From Salinibacterium sp. G-O1 (lineage in GTDB: Bacteria; Actinomycetota; Actinomycetes; Actinomycetales; Microbacteriaceae), in NCBI RefSeq assembly GCF_030063305.1, contig NZ_JASISV010000002.1, positions 372,001 to 436,000 on the forward strand: DNA of 64,000 nt, read 5' to 3'. The position numbers and the translations under genes are program-made. Within the stretch, counting starts at the first letter, position 1; the number at the start of each line of letters is the position of its first letter. Shown here piece by piece: positions 1-9,658 of this stretch. Under the pieces are notes generated by a model. The model was given only the letters and a program-made list of their open reading frames with translations, did not search any database and was not told the origin of the DNA.

Positions 1-10
1 CATGCCGGGC

Positions 11-1216
11 TCACTCACCGCGGGAGGAGCTCGCGGTGACGAGTTCAGCCGGGATGGCGGCGAGGTAGGCGTCGAAGTTGCGCTTGGTCTCGCCCACGGA
101 GTCTCCGCCGAACTTCTCCAACACGGAATTGGCGAGCACGAGGGCGACCATAGCCTCCGCGACAACACCGGAGGCGGGAACCGCGCAGACATCGGATCGC
201 TGGTGGTGGGCTTCCGCGGCGGCTCCTGTCGCGACATCCACTGTCCTGAGGGCATGGGGAACCGTCGAAATCGGCTTCATGGCCGCACGGACGCGAAGCA
301 GCGTTCCCGTGCTCATTCCACCCTCGGTTCCGCCGGCGCGGTCACTCAGCCTCGTGATGCCATCCGGGCCGATCACGAGTTCGTCGTGCGCTTCCGATCC
401 TCGGCGCCTGGCGGTCTCGAATCCGTCGCCGATTTCGACGCCCTTGATCGCCTGGATGCCCATGATCGCTGCGGCAAGCTGCGAATCGAGCCGGCGATCC
501 CAGTGCGTGTACGAGCCGAGTCCCGGCGGCAGGCCGTAGGCGAGCACCTCCACGACTCCACCAAGGGTGTCTCCGTCATCGTGCGCCCTGTCGACCTCCG
601 CCACCATGGCAGCGGATATCGCGGGGTCGAAGCAGCGCAGCAGGTCGGCGTCGAGCGTTGCCACGTCACCGGCGCCGGGCACGGGTGATCCGTCAGGCAC
701 TCGAACCGTGCCGACTGCCAGGGTGTGGCTAACCAGCTGTATTCCGAGTTCAGCGAGGAATGAGCGGGCGATCGCACCGAGCGCGACCCTGGCCGCCGTC
801 TCGCGCGCGCTCGCGCGTTCGAGCACATTGCGCGCCTCGGGGAAGTCGTACTTCTGCATTCCGACAAGGTCGGCGTGTCCGGGTCGCGGGCGGGTTAACG
901 CAGCGCCGCGGCCCTTCGGCAGAGCCTCGAGGTCGACGGGCACCGCGCTCATGACATCAACCCAACGCGGCCATTCGGTGTTGCCGATGCGCAGGGCGAT
1001 CGGGCTGCCCATGCTCGCACCGAAGCGAATCCCGCCGCTGATCGACAGCTCGTCCTGTTCGAACTTCATCCGCGCTCCACGCCCGTAGCCGAGCGAACGA
1101 CGGTGCATGTCCGTCTGGATCGCCTCAGGGCTCACGGGTACACCAGCGGGAAGTCCCTCGAGTATGGCGACGAGTTCGGGACCGTGCGACTCACCAGCCG
1201 TCAACCAACGCAACAT
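11..1216 (-). CDS. aroC: Chorismate synthase
   Basis: This enzyme converts 5-enolpyruvylshikimate-3-phosphate to chorismate with reduced FMN, the last common step of aromatic amino acid synthesis in the cytoplasm. The 401-residue protein carries the family signature GESHGP at residues 8-13, the RRSLGYGRG segment near residue 40, RPGHADL near residue 113 and the GGMSTG loop near residue 300. Length fits the family. The ATG is preceded by a strong GGGAGG ribosome site. It lies downstream of aroE on the same strand with a short gap, so the two form a shikimate-pathway cluster. A possible ATG at bases 3-1, eight bases after the stop, may begin the next gene (aroK is usual here), but only three bases are in the window. 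Confidence 0.97.
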   Translation of the reverse strand: MLRWLTAGESHGPELVAILEGLPAGVPVSPEAIQTDMHRRSLGYGRGARMKFEQDELSISGGIRFGASMGSPIALRIGNTEWPRWVDVMSAVPVDLEALPKGRGAALTRPRPGHADLVGMQKYDFPEARNVLERASARETAARVALGAIARSFLAELGIQLVSHTLAVGTVRVPDGSPVPGAGDVATLDADLLRCFDPAISAAMVAEVDRAHDDGDTLGGVVEVLAYGLPPGLGSYTHWDRRLDSQLAAAIMGIQAIKGVEIGDGFETARRRGSEAHDELVIGPDGITRLSDRAGGTEGGMSTGTLLRVRAAMKPISTVPHALRTVDVATGAAAEAHHQRSDVCAVPASGVVAEAMVALVLANSVLEKFGGDSVGETKRNFDAYLAAIPAELVTASSSRGE

Positions 1217-1253
1217 GGGTCAATCCTCCCATAGCGCGAGTGGCCGTCAGCAC

Positions 1254-2093
1254 TCACCGACGGTCGAGCGCCGCCCTCATCGCTGCCACCACGGCAGGCT
1301 CGTTCACAAGTGCGACAGTCTGGTCTCCGCCAACGAAAATCCGGATCTGGCCGACGGCCTGGTTGACGAGCAGATCCAGCCCGGAAATGACGGTGCCGCC
1401 CGCCTCAGCCCACGAGGTGGCGAGATTGCTTGGCCACGGATCGTACGCGACATCGAACAGCGCCGAGGCTGACCGGATCTCGTGGGAGAACGCCGGGACG
1501 CTCTCGCCTCCCGGCACCGTGCTGACGACGGCGTCGGGGTGTCCGCTGAGGGTCTCTCCCCAGGGCGTGATGGAGACCTCAACGCCAATGCTGTGGCCGA
1601 GCTCGACGAGTGCTCCAGCCTTCGCCGGCGTGCGAGCCGAAACCTGCACCTGACGTGCACCGAGGCGCTGGGCGCCGGTGATGACGGAGGCTGCCGTGGC
1701 GCCGGCTCCGAGGATGTGAACGAGCCTGAGCCGCTCGATGCCAGCATCCCTGAACGAGCGCTCCACGCCGTACACGTCAGTATTGAAACCCCGAAGTTCG
1801 CCGGCCTCGCCGAAGAGCACGGTGTTTGCTGCGCCGACGACATCCACCAGGTCATCGCGGGAATCCAGCAGACCCAGGATGTCGCGCTTGAGCGGCATCG
1901 TCAGCGACAGGCCGCGCCAGGTCGAGTCTCGCGCCGCCACGAACGCAGCGAGGGTCTCCCCGGTGACGTCGGCGGATTCGTAGGTCCAGTCGAGCCCGAG
2001 GGCGTCGTACGCTGCGCGGTGGATAGCCGGCGAGAGCGAGTGCGAGATGGGCGACCCAAGAACCGCCAATCGGGAGCGGTCGGGATTACTCAC
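1254..2093 (-). CDS. aroE: Shikimate dehydrogenase
   Basis: The product reduces 3-dehydroshikimate to shikimate with NADPH. The N-terminal substrate domain shows GSPISHSLSP near residues 12-21, the catalytic-lysine segment SLTMPLK and the NTDVYG motif; the Rossmann fold shows GAGATAAS. I chose the GTG at 2093, which overlaps the mltG stop by eight bases and gives a 279-residue protein of normal length. An in-frame ATG at 2120 would add nine residues, and neither has a clear ribosome site. The overlap suggests translational coupling to mltG, and aroC follows immediately. The first residue of the NVT motif is serine here, a minor variation. Confidence 0.93.
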   Translation of the reverse strand: MSNPDRSRLAVLGSPISHSLSPAIHRAAYDALGLDWTYESADVTGETLAAFVAARDSTWRGLSLTMPLKRDILGLLDSRDDLVDVVGAANTVLFGEAGELRGFNTDVYGVERSFRDAGIERLRLVHILGAGATAASVITGAQRLGARQVQVSARTPAKAGALVELGHSIGVEVSITPWGETLSGHPDAVVSTVPGGESVPAFSHEIRSASALFDVAYDPWPSNLATSWAEAGGTVISGLDLLVNQAVGQIRIFVGGDQTVALVNEPAVVAAMRAALDRR

Positions 2094-3459
2094 AGTATGT
2101 GGCGTTTTCGGCGCTGGCATCGCACCAAGCGAACAGCTTGTTGACGGCAGCCTGATGCTCATCGGCGGTCTCGGAGAAGACAGTCTCCCCCGTCGCGAGG
2201 TTGATCGGCACGAAGAACAGCCATGGGCCGTCGACCGGATGAAGCGCTGCGTCGATCGCGAGATCTCCTGGCAGCCCGATGGGTCCGACCGGAAGCCCCG
2301 GGTTCGCGTAGGTGTTGTACAGGTTCGACGGGTCGGCGCGCTCCTCGGGCTCGGTCCAGACCGAGTCGAATCGGCCGGTGCCATAGGCGACCGTCGCGTC
2401 TGACTGCAGGTTGATGCCCTGATCGATCCGGTTCTGGAATACTCGCGAGATCTTATAGAAGTCGTCTTTGTTCGATCCTGCTTCACGCTGGATGATCGAC
2501 GCCATGATGAGAGTCGTGTACCGGTTCTCGGGAGCAACGCCGGCGGCATCGAGTCGCGCAATGGTGGTGTTCACAAGCATCTGAAGGATGCCCTGGGCGG
2601 TCTCGCCACCGTCGAGCTCGTAGGTCGCGGGGAAGAGGAAGCCCTCGAGGGTCGGTGCCTCCGCGGGAAGACCGAACGACTGGGGGTCTGACGCCGCGGC
2701 GGTCACCTCGTCCAACGGCAGTCCGGTGGTCTCTGCGATGACCTCCAGGGAGGTCTCCAGCGAGATTCCCTCGCGCAGCAAGAGCCTGTCGGTCACCTTG
2801 TTGGCGCTGTCCTGTAGCGCGCTGACGGCCGATTCCGCGCTCATCATCTTCTGGAGCTGCCAGTTGCCCGGGAGGAATCCCACGTCGGGATTCGCGACCA
2901 GGTAGTCGTAGACGGCGTCGTAGGTCATGGTGACCCCGGCCTCGTGCAGCTCCCGCGCCACGTCTGAGCCGATGTCGCCGGACCTCACGGTGACGATGAC
3001 CTCTTCGCCGTTGCCGGAACCCTCGTAGTCGTTGGGAAGTTGGATGCCGAGCAGCTCGCGCACCTGATCGTTGTAGGTAAACCATCCGTAGGCGGCCACG
3101 CCCGCGAGCGAGCCCAGCACAAGCACGATGGGCAGAGTGATCTTCAACCAGAGAAACTTGCGCTTGCCGGGTCCGCCATTATCGCGGAGACCACCGGAAC
3201 CGCCGCGCGATCCGCCACCGGAGCCCTGTCGGCCCCGCCCCGCGCTCTCCCGAGCGGCGCGACGACTGACCGGCGCGTCATCCTGCCCAGCGGCGGGCGT
3301 CAGTGTTTCTGCGGGTGTTGCGGGTTCTTCTGGCGCACCAAAGAGCTGCGCGAACGAGTCGAACTCGGTCGGCTCAGGCTCAGGGGCTGCCTGTCGAGCT
3401 GCAGGTGCAGTCGGTGGCTGGCCTGTGAAGATGTCGTCCCAGCTCGGCTCGTTGGCCAT
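2086..3459 (-). CDS. mltG: Endolytic murein transglycosylase MltG
   Basis: MltG cleaves nascent peptidoglycan strands at the membrane and is thought to set glycan chain length. The 457-residue protein has a disordered, Gly/Arg-rich cytoplasmic N-terminus (residues 1-98), one transmembrane helix at about 101-127, and a YceG domain to the end. The presumed catalytic glutamate lies in SIIQREAG (residues 321-328), and the later block NTYANPGLPVGPI is typical of the family. The long charged N-terminus is usual for actinobacterial members. It sits between ruvX and aroE in an order common in actinobacteria, four bases after ruvX. Confidence 0.93.
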   Translation of the reverse strand: MANEPSWDDIFTGQPPTAPAARQAAPEPEPTEFDSFAQLFGAPEEPATPAETLTPAAGQDDAPVSRRAARESAGRGRQGSGGGSRGGSGGLRDNGGPGKRKFLWLKITLPIVLVLGSLAGVAAYGWFTYNDQVRELLGIQLPNDYEGSGNGEEVIVTVRSGDIGSDVARELHEAGVTMTYDAVYDYLVANPDVGFLPGNWQLQKMMSAESAVSALQDSANKVTDRLLLREGISLETSLEVIAETTGLPLDEVTAAASDPQSFGLPAEAPTLEGFLFPATYELDGGETAQGILQMLVNTTIARLDAAGVAPENRYTTLIMASIIQREAGSNKDDFYKISRVFQNRIDQGINLQSDATVAYGTGRFDSVWTEPEERADPSNLYNTYANPGLPVGPIGLPGDLAIDAALHPVDGPWLFFVPINLATGETVFSETADEHQAAVNKLFAWCDASAENATYCE

Positions 3460-3463
3460 GGTT

Positions 3464-3925
3464 TTACGATCCTTCGGTGGTGTCTACGACGACGCCTGGA
3501 GGTGAACCAGCCGAGCGCTCAAAGTCGAGGGCATGTTGCAAAATTATAACGGCGGCAACCTGATCGACTACCGATCGGGAATTTCTGGCATTTCTGCCGG
3601 ATGCGCGGAGCGCAGAGTTTGCCGACACTGTCGACAGCCTTTCGTCGACGAGTCGAACCGGCAGCGCGATGGTGCGCGCAATCTCGCGGGCAAAGTCACG
3701 AGCGTCACCCGTCGACGGTGTGTCCCGTCCCGATAGTGCAATCGGCAGTCCGACCACGATCTCAGACGCCTCGATTTCGCGCACAATGTCCGCGATCCTC
3801 GCGAGATCCCCGCTGCCTCTGGGCACGGTCTCGACGGGCGTGGCAAGCATTCCGTGCAGGTCACTCCGCGCGACACCGATGCGCACCTTCCCGACATCGA
3901 TACCCAGCCGCACCCCGGAACGCAC
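3464..3925 (-). CDS. ruvX: Putative pre-16S rRNA nuclease / Holliday junction resolvase RuvX
   Basis: This is a YqgF/RuvX family RNase H-fold protein, 153 residues long. The family processes the 5' end of 16S rRNA and was first predicted to be a Holliday junction resolvase. The first acidic residue lies in LGIDVGKVRIGVA near residue 10, a VDERLST strand lies near residue 96, and a final acidic VDQVAAV segment is near residue 119. The start is GTG and overlaps the alaS stop by one base, so translation is probably coupled. It is followed four bases later by mltG. Confidence 0.92.
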   Translation of the reverse strand: MRSGVRLGIDVGKVRIGVARSDLHGMLATPVETVPRGSGDLARIADIVREIEASEIVVGLPIALSGRDTPSTGDARDFAREIARTIALPVRLVDERLSTVSANSALRASGRNARNSRSVVDQVAAVIILQHALDFERSAGSPPGVVVDTTEGS

Positions 3926-6579
3926 TATCGCGACACTGCCGCAACTACTGCATCGAGAGCAGCACCGATGGCGGAGACGTCCGACCCACCACCCTGCGCA
4001 ATGTCATCTTTTCCGCCGCCGCCGCCGCCGAGCACTCCGGCCGCGACCTTCGCCATGGCGCCAGCCCTGTGTCCCGCGGCCCTGGATGCCTCGTTCGTCG
4101 CGACGATGATCGCAGGCTTGCCCGCAACATCTGCCGCCAGCGCGACGACCGATGCCTCGTTGCCGAGACGATCGCGCACTCCCGCTACCAGTGAGCGCAC
4201 ATCATCGCTCGATGCGACGCTGCCGATGTTCTCGGCGACAACAACGATTCCGCCGGCCTGGCGTGCGTTGGCGACGATGGCCGGGATCCGTTGCGACAAC
4301 TGCCCTGCCTCGAATTCCGCAATCTTCTTCTCGGCGGCCTTCAGTTCGGCCACGAGCGAGCTGATGCGTTCCGGGAGGTGCTCCCGCGGGGTCTTGAGCG
4401 TCGATGTCAGCTCCGACACGATTGCTCGCTCTGCCGCGAGGTCTCGGAACGCGTCCAGTCCTACGAGAGACTCGATGCGCCGGTTGGATGACCCGACCGA
4501 GGATTCACCGATGAGGCTGATGAGACCGACCTCCGCCGAGCGCGACACGTGAGTGCCGGCACACAGCTCAAGCGACCACGGTCCCCCGATGTCGACCACT
4601 CGCACGGTCTCGCCGTACTTCTCGCTGAACAACGCCATCGCACCGAGCGCTTTTGCCTCATCGATGGGCAGGATGCGCGTCGTTACCTCGAGGTTGTCCC
4701 TGACGGCATTGTTGGCAACCTCTTCGATCTCGCTCTTGGTTGCTGCGGACAGCGCCGAGGTCCATGAGAAGTCGAGGCGCATGTAGCCGGACTTGTTGTA
4801 GGAGCCGGACTGGTGTGCCTGCGGGCCGAGAATCTGGCGCAACGCGGCATGGATGAGGTGGGTGGCAGAGTGCGCCTGGGTGGCACCACGGCGCCACTCC
4901 GGATCGACGACGCTCGTGGCGGCGTCCCCCACTCCGACCTCGCCGGAGGTGACCTGCACCTTGTGGCTGACGAGTCCCTTCACCGGGCGTTGAACATCGA
5001 GCACTTCCAGCTCGAATCCGCGGCCGACGATCGTGCCAGCGTCAGCCTCCTGACCACCCGATTCCGGGTAGAGCGATGTTTCCGCGAGGATGACCTCGGC
5101 AATCTGACCCGACGTTGCCGAGGTGACTGACGCACCATCGACGATGAGCCCCAGCACGGTCGACTCGGTGTCGAGGAAGTCGTAGCCCGTGAAGACGGTC
5201 TCGCCCTTCGCGCGGAATGCGCTGTACACCGAGAGGTCTGCGAGGTGCTGCTTCTTCGACTTCGCGTCGGCCTTCGCCATGGTTCGCTGGTGGTTCATCA
5301 GCGCGTCGAAGCCGGTGCGGTCGATGCTGAGCCCGGCCTCTTCCGCGATCTCCAGCGTGAGGTCGATCGGGAAGCCGTACGTGTCGTGCAGCAGGAACGC
5401 GGTATCTGTCGGCAGTTGCGCGGCCCCTGCCTGCTGTGTGCGCGAGACCGCGACATCCAGAATCGTGGTTCCGCTTGCGAGGGTGCGCAGGAACGTCTCC
5501 TCCTCGGCCAGGGCGAGTCGTGAGATGCGGTCGAAGTCGGTCGCTACCTCGGGGTACTGCGCCTTCATCGCGTCACGCGACGCCGGGAACAGCTCTGCAA
5601 ACGTCGGGTCTTCGACACCGAGCAACCGCATCGAGCGGACGGTGCGCCTCAGCAGTCGGCGCAGGATGTAGCCGCGCCCCTCGTTCGCCGGCGTGACACC
5701 GTCTGACATCAGCATCATGCTCGAGCGGACGTGGTCTGCGATGACGCGCATCCTGACATCGTCTTCGTGGCCTGCGCCGTACTTGCGGCGCGAGAGTTCC
5801 GCTGCCTTGTCGAGCACGGGACGCACCTGGTCGATTTCGTACATGTTCTCGACGCCCTGCTTGATGAACGCGACGCGTTCCATGCCCATGCCGGTGTCGA
5901 TGTTCTGACTGGGCAGCTCGCCCAGGATCTCGAAGTTCTTGCCGCTGCCCTCACCGCGGAGGTACTGCATGAAGACGAGGTTCCAGATTTCGACGTAGCG
6001 GTCGTCGTCTGTCGCCGGCCCGCCGTCCCGGCCGTAGGACGGTCCACGGTCGAAGAAGATCTCCGAGCAGGGCCCTGCAGGGCCCGGCTGGCCGGTGGAC
6101 CAATAGTTGGTGTCCATGCCGAGGCGCTGGATGCGCTCGTCGGGGAGCCCCGCCTTCTTCTTCCAGAAGTTCACCGCGTCATCGTCGTCCTCATAGACGG
6201 TGACCCACAGGTCTTTCTCGTCGAATCCGAAGCCGCCGGCCGATTCGGTGTTCGTGAGAAGATCCCACGCATATTCGATCGCCTGCTCCTTGAAGTAGTC
6301 GCCGAACGAGAAGTTGCCGTTCATCTGGAAGAACGTGCCGTGCCGCGGAGTCTTGCCGACCTCTTCGATGTCGAGCGTCCTGATGCATTTCTGCACGCTC
6401 GTTGCGCGTGGGTATGGCGCGGGAACGAGCCCCGTCAGGTACGGGACGAACGGCACCATGCCGGCGACGGTGAAGAGCAGTGTCGGGTCGTCACTGACGA
6501 GCGACGCGGAGGGAACGATGGTGTGACCACGGTCCCCGAAAAAGTTCAGCCAGCGGCTCTGGATGTCTGCGGTTTGCAT
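3925..6579 (-). CDS. alaS: Alanine--tRNA ligase
   Basis: The enzyme charges tRNA-Ala and edits mischarged Ser/Gly-tRNA-Ala. The 884-residue protein has the class II catalytic domain at residues 1-250 (including TGMGMERV near 229-236), the editing domain with its zinc ligands HSATH (H570, H574) and CAGTH (C673, H677), and the C-terminal C-Ala domain ending in a glycine-rich GGGGGGKDD loop. All domains are present, so it should be fully active. The upstream ribosome site is weak. It heads the alaS-ruvX-mltG-aroE-aroC run; two small membrane-protein genes precede it on the same strand. Confidence 0.97.
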   Translation of the reverse strand: MQTADIQSRWLNFFGDRGHTIVPSASLVSDDPTLLFTVAGMVPFVPYLTGLVPAPYPRATSVQKCIRTLDIEEVGKTPRHGTFFQMNGNFSFGDYFKEQAIEYAWDLLTNTESAGGFGFDEKDLWVTVYEDDDDAVNFWKKKAGLPDERIQRLGMDTNYWSTGQPGPAGPCSEIFFDRGPSYGRDGGPATDDDRYVEIWNLVFMQYLRGEGSGKNFEILGELPSQNIDTGMGMERVAFIKQGVENMYEIDQVRPVLDKAAELSRRKYGAGHEDDVRMRVIADHVRSSMMLMSDGVTPANEGRGYILRRLLRRTVRSMRLLGVEDPTFAELFPASRDAMKAQYPEVATDFDRISRLALAEEETFLRTLASGTTILDVAVSRTQQAGAAQLPTDTAFLLHDTYGFPIDLTLEIAEEAGLSIDRTGFDALMNHQRTMAKADAKSKKQHLADLSVYSAFRAKGETVFTGYDFLDTESTVLGLIVDGASVTSATSGQIAEVILAETSLYPESGGQEADAGTIVGRGFELEVLDVQRPVKGLVSHKVQVTSGEVGVGDAATSVVDPEWRRGATQAHSATHLIHAALRQILGPQAHQSGSYNKSGYMRLDFSWTSALSAATKSEIEEVANNAVRDNLEVTTRILPIDEAKALGAMALFSEKYGETVRVVDIGGPWSLELCAGTHVSRSAEVGLISLIGESSVGSSNRRIESLVGLDAFRDLAAERAIVSELTSTLKTPREHLPERISSLVAELKAAEKKIAEFEAGQLSQRIPAIVANARQAGGIVVVAENIGSVASSDDVRSLVAGVRDRLGNEASVVALAADVAGKPAIIVATNEASRAAGHRAGAMAKVAAGVLGGGGGGKDDIAQGGGSDVSAIGAALDAVVAAVSR

Positions 6580-6634
6580 AGAAGGTCCCGGTTGGTAGTG
6601 AGCGGCGAGACCCGGTGATCGAGTCTGTCAGAGT

Positions 6635-6859
6635 TCAGCGGCTTCGTTGGATGTCGGCGATGAGGTCTTCAGCGTCGGACACGGCCGAGCGCAATTCAGA
6701 CTCACGAGCCTTGTACCCGTCGACCACAGCACGGCCGAATTCGCGGGCACGGGAGTCGACATCCGCGAAGAATTGCTTTCCCTCCGGGGTCTTCGCCATA
6801 GTGTGAGCGACCAGGAATCCGACCGCGACGCCGACGAGAACAAGAACGAGGCTCTTCAT
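6635..6859 (-). CDS. Small YtxH-like membrane protein
   Basis: The protein has 74 residues. One transmembrane helix spans residues 4-21, followed by a charged amphipathic helix probably facing the cytoplasm. This layout and composition (Lys/Glu-rich tail after a Gly-containing helix) resemble YtxH-type proteins, but similarity over so short a length is not decisive. It lies between the DUF948 gene and alaS on the same strand, a position I associate with Microbacteriaceae. Its function is unknown. A GGAG-type ribosome site precedes the ATG. Confidence 0.7.
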   Translation of the reverse strand: MKSLVLVLVGVAVGFLVAHTMAKTPEGKQFFADVDSRAREFGRAVVDGYKARESELRSAVSDAEDLIADIQRSR

Positions 6860-6910
6860 GGTTGCTCCTTGGGTGAGTGTGATCGAACTGGGCGATGCTG
6901 AAGCATCAGT

Positions 6911-7288
6911 TTAGTTCTTCGGCGTGGCTCGGCTGGCGCGCGGTCGACCACCGGTGATCGCGGCGCGGACACCGGCCGAGAAGCCAGCGATTTTGATCAT
7001 TGGTCGGCCCACGCTGGCCGCGAAGAGTGCCACGAGCGACGAGAGATTCTTTGTGGCCTCATCGACGCTGCTGGTGATCGAGTCGACTCTCGCGATCTGC
7101 TTGTTCGTCTCGCTGATCGTTGTGGTCGCTTCCTCCAGAAGCGGTGTGATGTTCTCACTGGCCTCACGAATTGCGGCGCTCGTCTCATCGAACACCCGCC
7201 CCAGCTTGATCAGCGGGATCGCGAGGAAACCCACCAGGATCGCGAATACTCCTGCGGCGATAAGGCCTGCGATGTCTCCACCAGTCAT
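6911..7288 (-). CDS. DUF948 domain membrane protein
   Basis: The protein has 125 residues with one N-terminal membrane helix (about residues 6-28), then a long helical segment rich in Ser, Thr, Glu and Ile (about 35-90) that is likely coiled coil, and a basic tail. This is the DUF948 pattern. DUF948 proteins are membrane-anchored and some are called general stress proteins, but no biochemical role is established. It lies downstream of rpsD and upstream of the small YtxH-like gene, all minus strand. Confidence 0.75.
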   Translation of the reverse strand: MTGGDIAGLIAAGVFAILVGFLAIPLIKLGRVFDETSAAIREASENITPLLEEATTTISETNKQIARVDSITSSVDEATKNLSSLVALFAASVGRPMIKIAGFSAGVRAAITGGRPRASRATPKN

Positions 7289-7359
7289 TCGATGTCCCCT
7301 CGTTAACGGAAGAAGCGGGCCATCTCGCGATGACCCGCTCCCACAGTAACTGCTCAGCG

Positions 7360-7989
7360 TTAGCGAGCCGCGTAGTACTCCACGACGAGCTGAACTTCAC
7401 AGGTCACGGGAACCTCGGCGCGCTTCGGGCGACGAACGAGTCGTGCCTGCAGCTTGTCGATTTCGACCTCGAGGTAGCCCGGGGTCTTCGGCAGTACGTC
7501 AACGTGTCCACCGGCAGCGGCGACCTGGAAGATCTCCATGCCTTCGCTCTTCGCCTTAACGTGAACGAGCTGGCCTGGCTTGACGCGGAACGAGGGACGG
7601 TCGACGAGCTGGCCGTCAACGAGGATGTGGCGGTGAACAACCATCTGGCGCGACTGCGCAGTGGTGCGGGCGATCGCGGAGCGAACGAGGATGGCGTCGA
7701 GTCGCATCTCGAGCTGCTCAACCAGGTTCTCACCGGTCAGGCCGGCTGCCTTGCGGGCTTCTTCGAACTGGATCTTGAGCTGAGCTTCGCGGATGCCGTA
7801 CTGGGCGCGCAGACGCTGCTTCTCGCGCAGACGGACGGCGTAGTCGCTGTCCTGCTTGCGCTTGGTGCGGCCGTGCTCACCCGGAGCGTACGGACGCTTC
7901 TCGAGGTACTTGGCTGCCTTCGGGGTCAGGGCGATGCCCAGAGCACGCGAAAGGCGGGTCTTGCTGCGAGTACGTGACTTAGTAGACAC
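7360..7989 (-). CDS. rpsD: 30S ribosomal protein S4, zinc-free form
   Basis: S4 is a primary 16S rRNA binding protein that nucleates assembly of the 30S subunit body. I place the start at GTG 7989, which has the ribosome site AAGGAAA just upstream and gives 209 residues, the usual actinobacterial length; a longer frame to 8064 has no such support. The S4 RNA-binding domain runs from about residue 97 (RLDAILVRSAIA) to 160. The N-terminal region has no cysteines, so this is the C-minus type that lacks the zinc ribbon. The gene stands alone rather than in an alpha-operon cluster. Confidence 0.95.
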   Translation of the reverse strand: MSTKSRTRSKTRLSRALGIALTPKAAKYLEKRPYAPGEHGRTKRKQDSDYAVRLREKQRLRAQYGIREAQLKIQFEEARKAAGLTGENLVEQLEMRLDAILVRSAIARTTAQSRQMVVHRHILVDGQLVDRPSFRVKPGQLVHVKAKSEGMEIFQVAAAGGHVDVLPKTPGYLEVEIDKLQARLVRRPKRAEVPVTCEVQLVVEYYAAR

Positions 7990-8028
7990 GGTTTCCTTAC
8001 TGTCAGTGAATAGTGGAGACGGATGCTC

Positions 8029-8046
8029 GCGCGCACGCATGCGCGC
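8029..8046 (-). promoter_or_regulatory. GC-rich hairpin in the rpsD leader
   Basis: A 7-bp perfect stem (GCGCGCA/TGCGCGC) with a 4-base loop lies about 40 bases upstream of the rpsD start codon. The intergenic stretch 7990-8213 contains no gene. S4 represses its own synthesis through a leader structure in several bacteria, so an autoregulatory role is possible. The stem is only seven pairs and I see no clear pseudoknot, so the role is a guess. Confidence 0.3.
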
Positions 8047-8213
8047 GCAAAACATGTGCTTCAAAAGCGCGCCGTGAAAGTAGAGGGAATTGCCCTGCGA
8101 AACCCGGTCGGCTACAGACCGTTGTTCCTCGACCAGCGATTTCGTTGCAGCCGCGCGCAGAAATCAGGTCTTGAGCAGCGATAAGACTAGCATGCGCGCT
8201 GGAGCTATGAGGA

Positions 8214-9545
8214 TCACTTCCCCCTGATGATGCTCCGCAGCTTCTCGAGTCGCGCCGAAACGTCGCGTTCGTTGCCGTTGTTTGTCGGCTGGTAGTAATC
8301 GGTGCCCTTGAGCTCGTCGGGCAGGTACTGCTGCTGCACCACCCCGAAGTCGGAATCGTGCGAATACTTGTAGCCCTTACCGTGACCCAGACGCTTTGCG
8401 CCTGGGTAGTGCGCGTCACGCAGGGGCTTGGGCACGCGGCCGATCTTGCCGGCGCGCACGTCGGCGATCGCGGCATCAAGTGCCACATAGGCGGCGTTGG
8501 ATTTCGGGGCTGTCGCCAGGTAGACCACGGCCTCGGCGAGAGGGATGCGCCCTTCCGGCATGCCGATGAGCTGCACGGCGTCGGCCGCAGCCATGGCGAT
8601 CAGCAGCGCCTGCGGGTCGGCCATGCCGATGTCTTCCGCTGCGGAGATGATCACCCGTCGTGCGATGAACCTCGGGTCTTCTCCCGCCTCGATCATTCGG
8701 GCCAGGTAGTGCAGGGCGGCATCCACATCAGAACCACGGATGGATTTGATGAAGGCGCTGATGACGTCGTAGTGCTCGTCGCCCTGCCGGTCATAGCGAA
8801 GCAACGCACGGTCGACGGCCATCGCCACGATGTCTGCCGTCACGACGGGTTTGCCATCGCCTGCGTGAGAAGAGCTCGCCGCCAGCGCAGACGCCTCAAG
8901 GGCGGTCAGTGCTCGTCTCGCGTCGCCCGACGACATCCGGATGATCGCCGCCCTGGCATCGGCCTCGAGCTCCACCGCATCGCGAAGGCCGCGAGCGTCA
9001 CCGAGAGCCCTGTCGATCAGGGCGCCAAGATCGGTCTCATCCAACTGCTCGAGAGTGAGGAGCAGCGATCGCGACAGCAGCGGCGAGATCACCGAGAACG
9101 ACGGATTCTCTGTCGTGGCAGCAATCAGGATGACCCAGCCGTTCTCCACGCCCGGAAGCAGCGCGTCCTGCTGAGCCTTGGTGAACCGGTGGATCTCGTC
9201 GAGAAACAGCACGGTGGTCAGCCCGTAAAGGTCTCGGCTCGCCAGCGCCTCCTCCATGACCTGCCTGACGTCGCGAACGCCGGCGGTCACCGCAGAGAGC
9301 TCGACAAACTTGCGGCCGGAGCTGTGCGCGATGGCTTTCGCCAGGGTTGTTTTGCCCGTTCCCGGCGGACCCCACAGGATGATCGAGACGGAGCCCTGCT
9401 CGCCGGTCTTATCTGAGGCGAGGCTCACCAGCGGTGAACCCGGAGTAAGAAGATGCTTCTGACCGGCGACCTCATCGAGGCTCATCGGCCGCATTCGTAC
9501 CGCCAGTGGGGTGGCGCCGCTACGCAATCCGGGGCCACTGTCCAT
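8214..9545 (-). CDS. rarA: Replication-associated recombination protein A (MgsA/RarA AAA+ ATPase)
   Basis: RarA is a clamp-loader-like AAA+ ATPase that acts at stalled replication forks. The 443-residue protein has a Walker A motif GPPGTGKTT at residues 59-67, Walker B FLDEIHRF near 114-121, a sensor 1 TTENPSF segment and the C-terminal tetramerisation domain with its DYYQPTNNG ending. Homology to RuvB is limited to the AAA+ core; a true RuvB is encoded elsewhere in the window. It is divergent from the cyclophilin gene across a 113-base gap and lies upstream of rpsD. Confidence 0.94.
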   Translation of the reverse strand: MDSGPGLRSGATPLAVRMRPMSLDEVAGQKHLLTPGSPLVSLASDKTGEQGSVSIILWGPPGTGKTTLAKAIAHSSGRKFVELSAVTAGVRDVRQVMEEALASRDLYGLTTVLFLDEIHRFTKAQQDALLPGVENGWVILIAATTENPSFSVISPLLSRSLLLTLEQLDETDLGALIDRALGDARGLRDAVELEADARAAIIRMSSGDARRALTALEASALAASSSHAGDGKPVVTADIVAMAVDRALLRYDRQGDEHYDVISAFIKSIRGSDVDAALHYLARMIEAGEDPRFIARRVIISAAEDIGMADPQALLIAMAAADAVQLIGMPEGRIPLAEAVVYLATAPKSNAAYVALDAAIADVRAGKIGRVPKPLRDAHYPGAKRLGHGKGYKYSHDSDFGVVQQQYLPDELKGTDYYQPTNNGNERDVSARLEKLRSIIRGK

Positions 9546-9658
9546 TCGGCAATGCTAACCGGGGCAACCGACTACGGCGGATATCGTAAAGTTCTCAGGG
9601 GCGGGCGCAGCACTGCACCATACCTTCACCGCAGTTTTGCCCACATAAGGAGTTAGCC

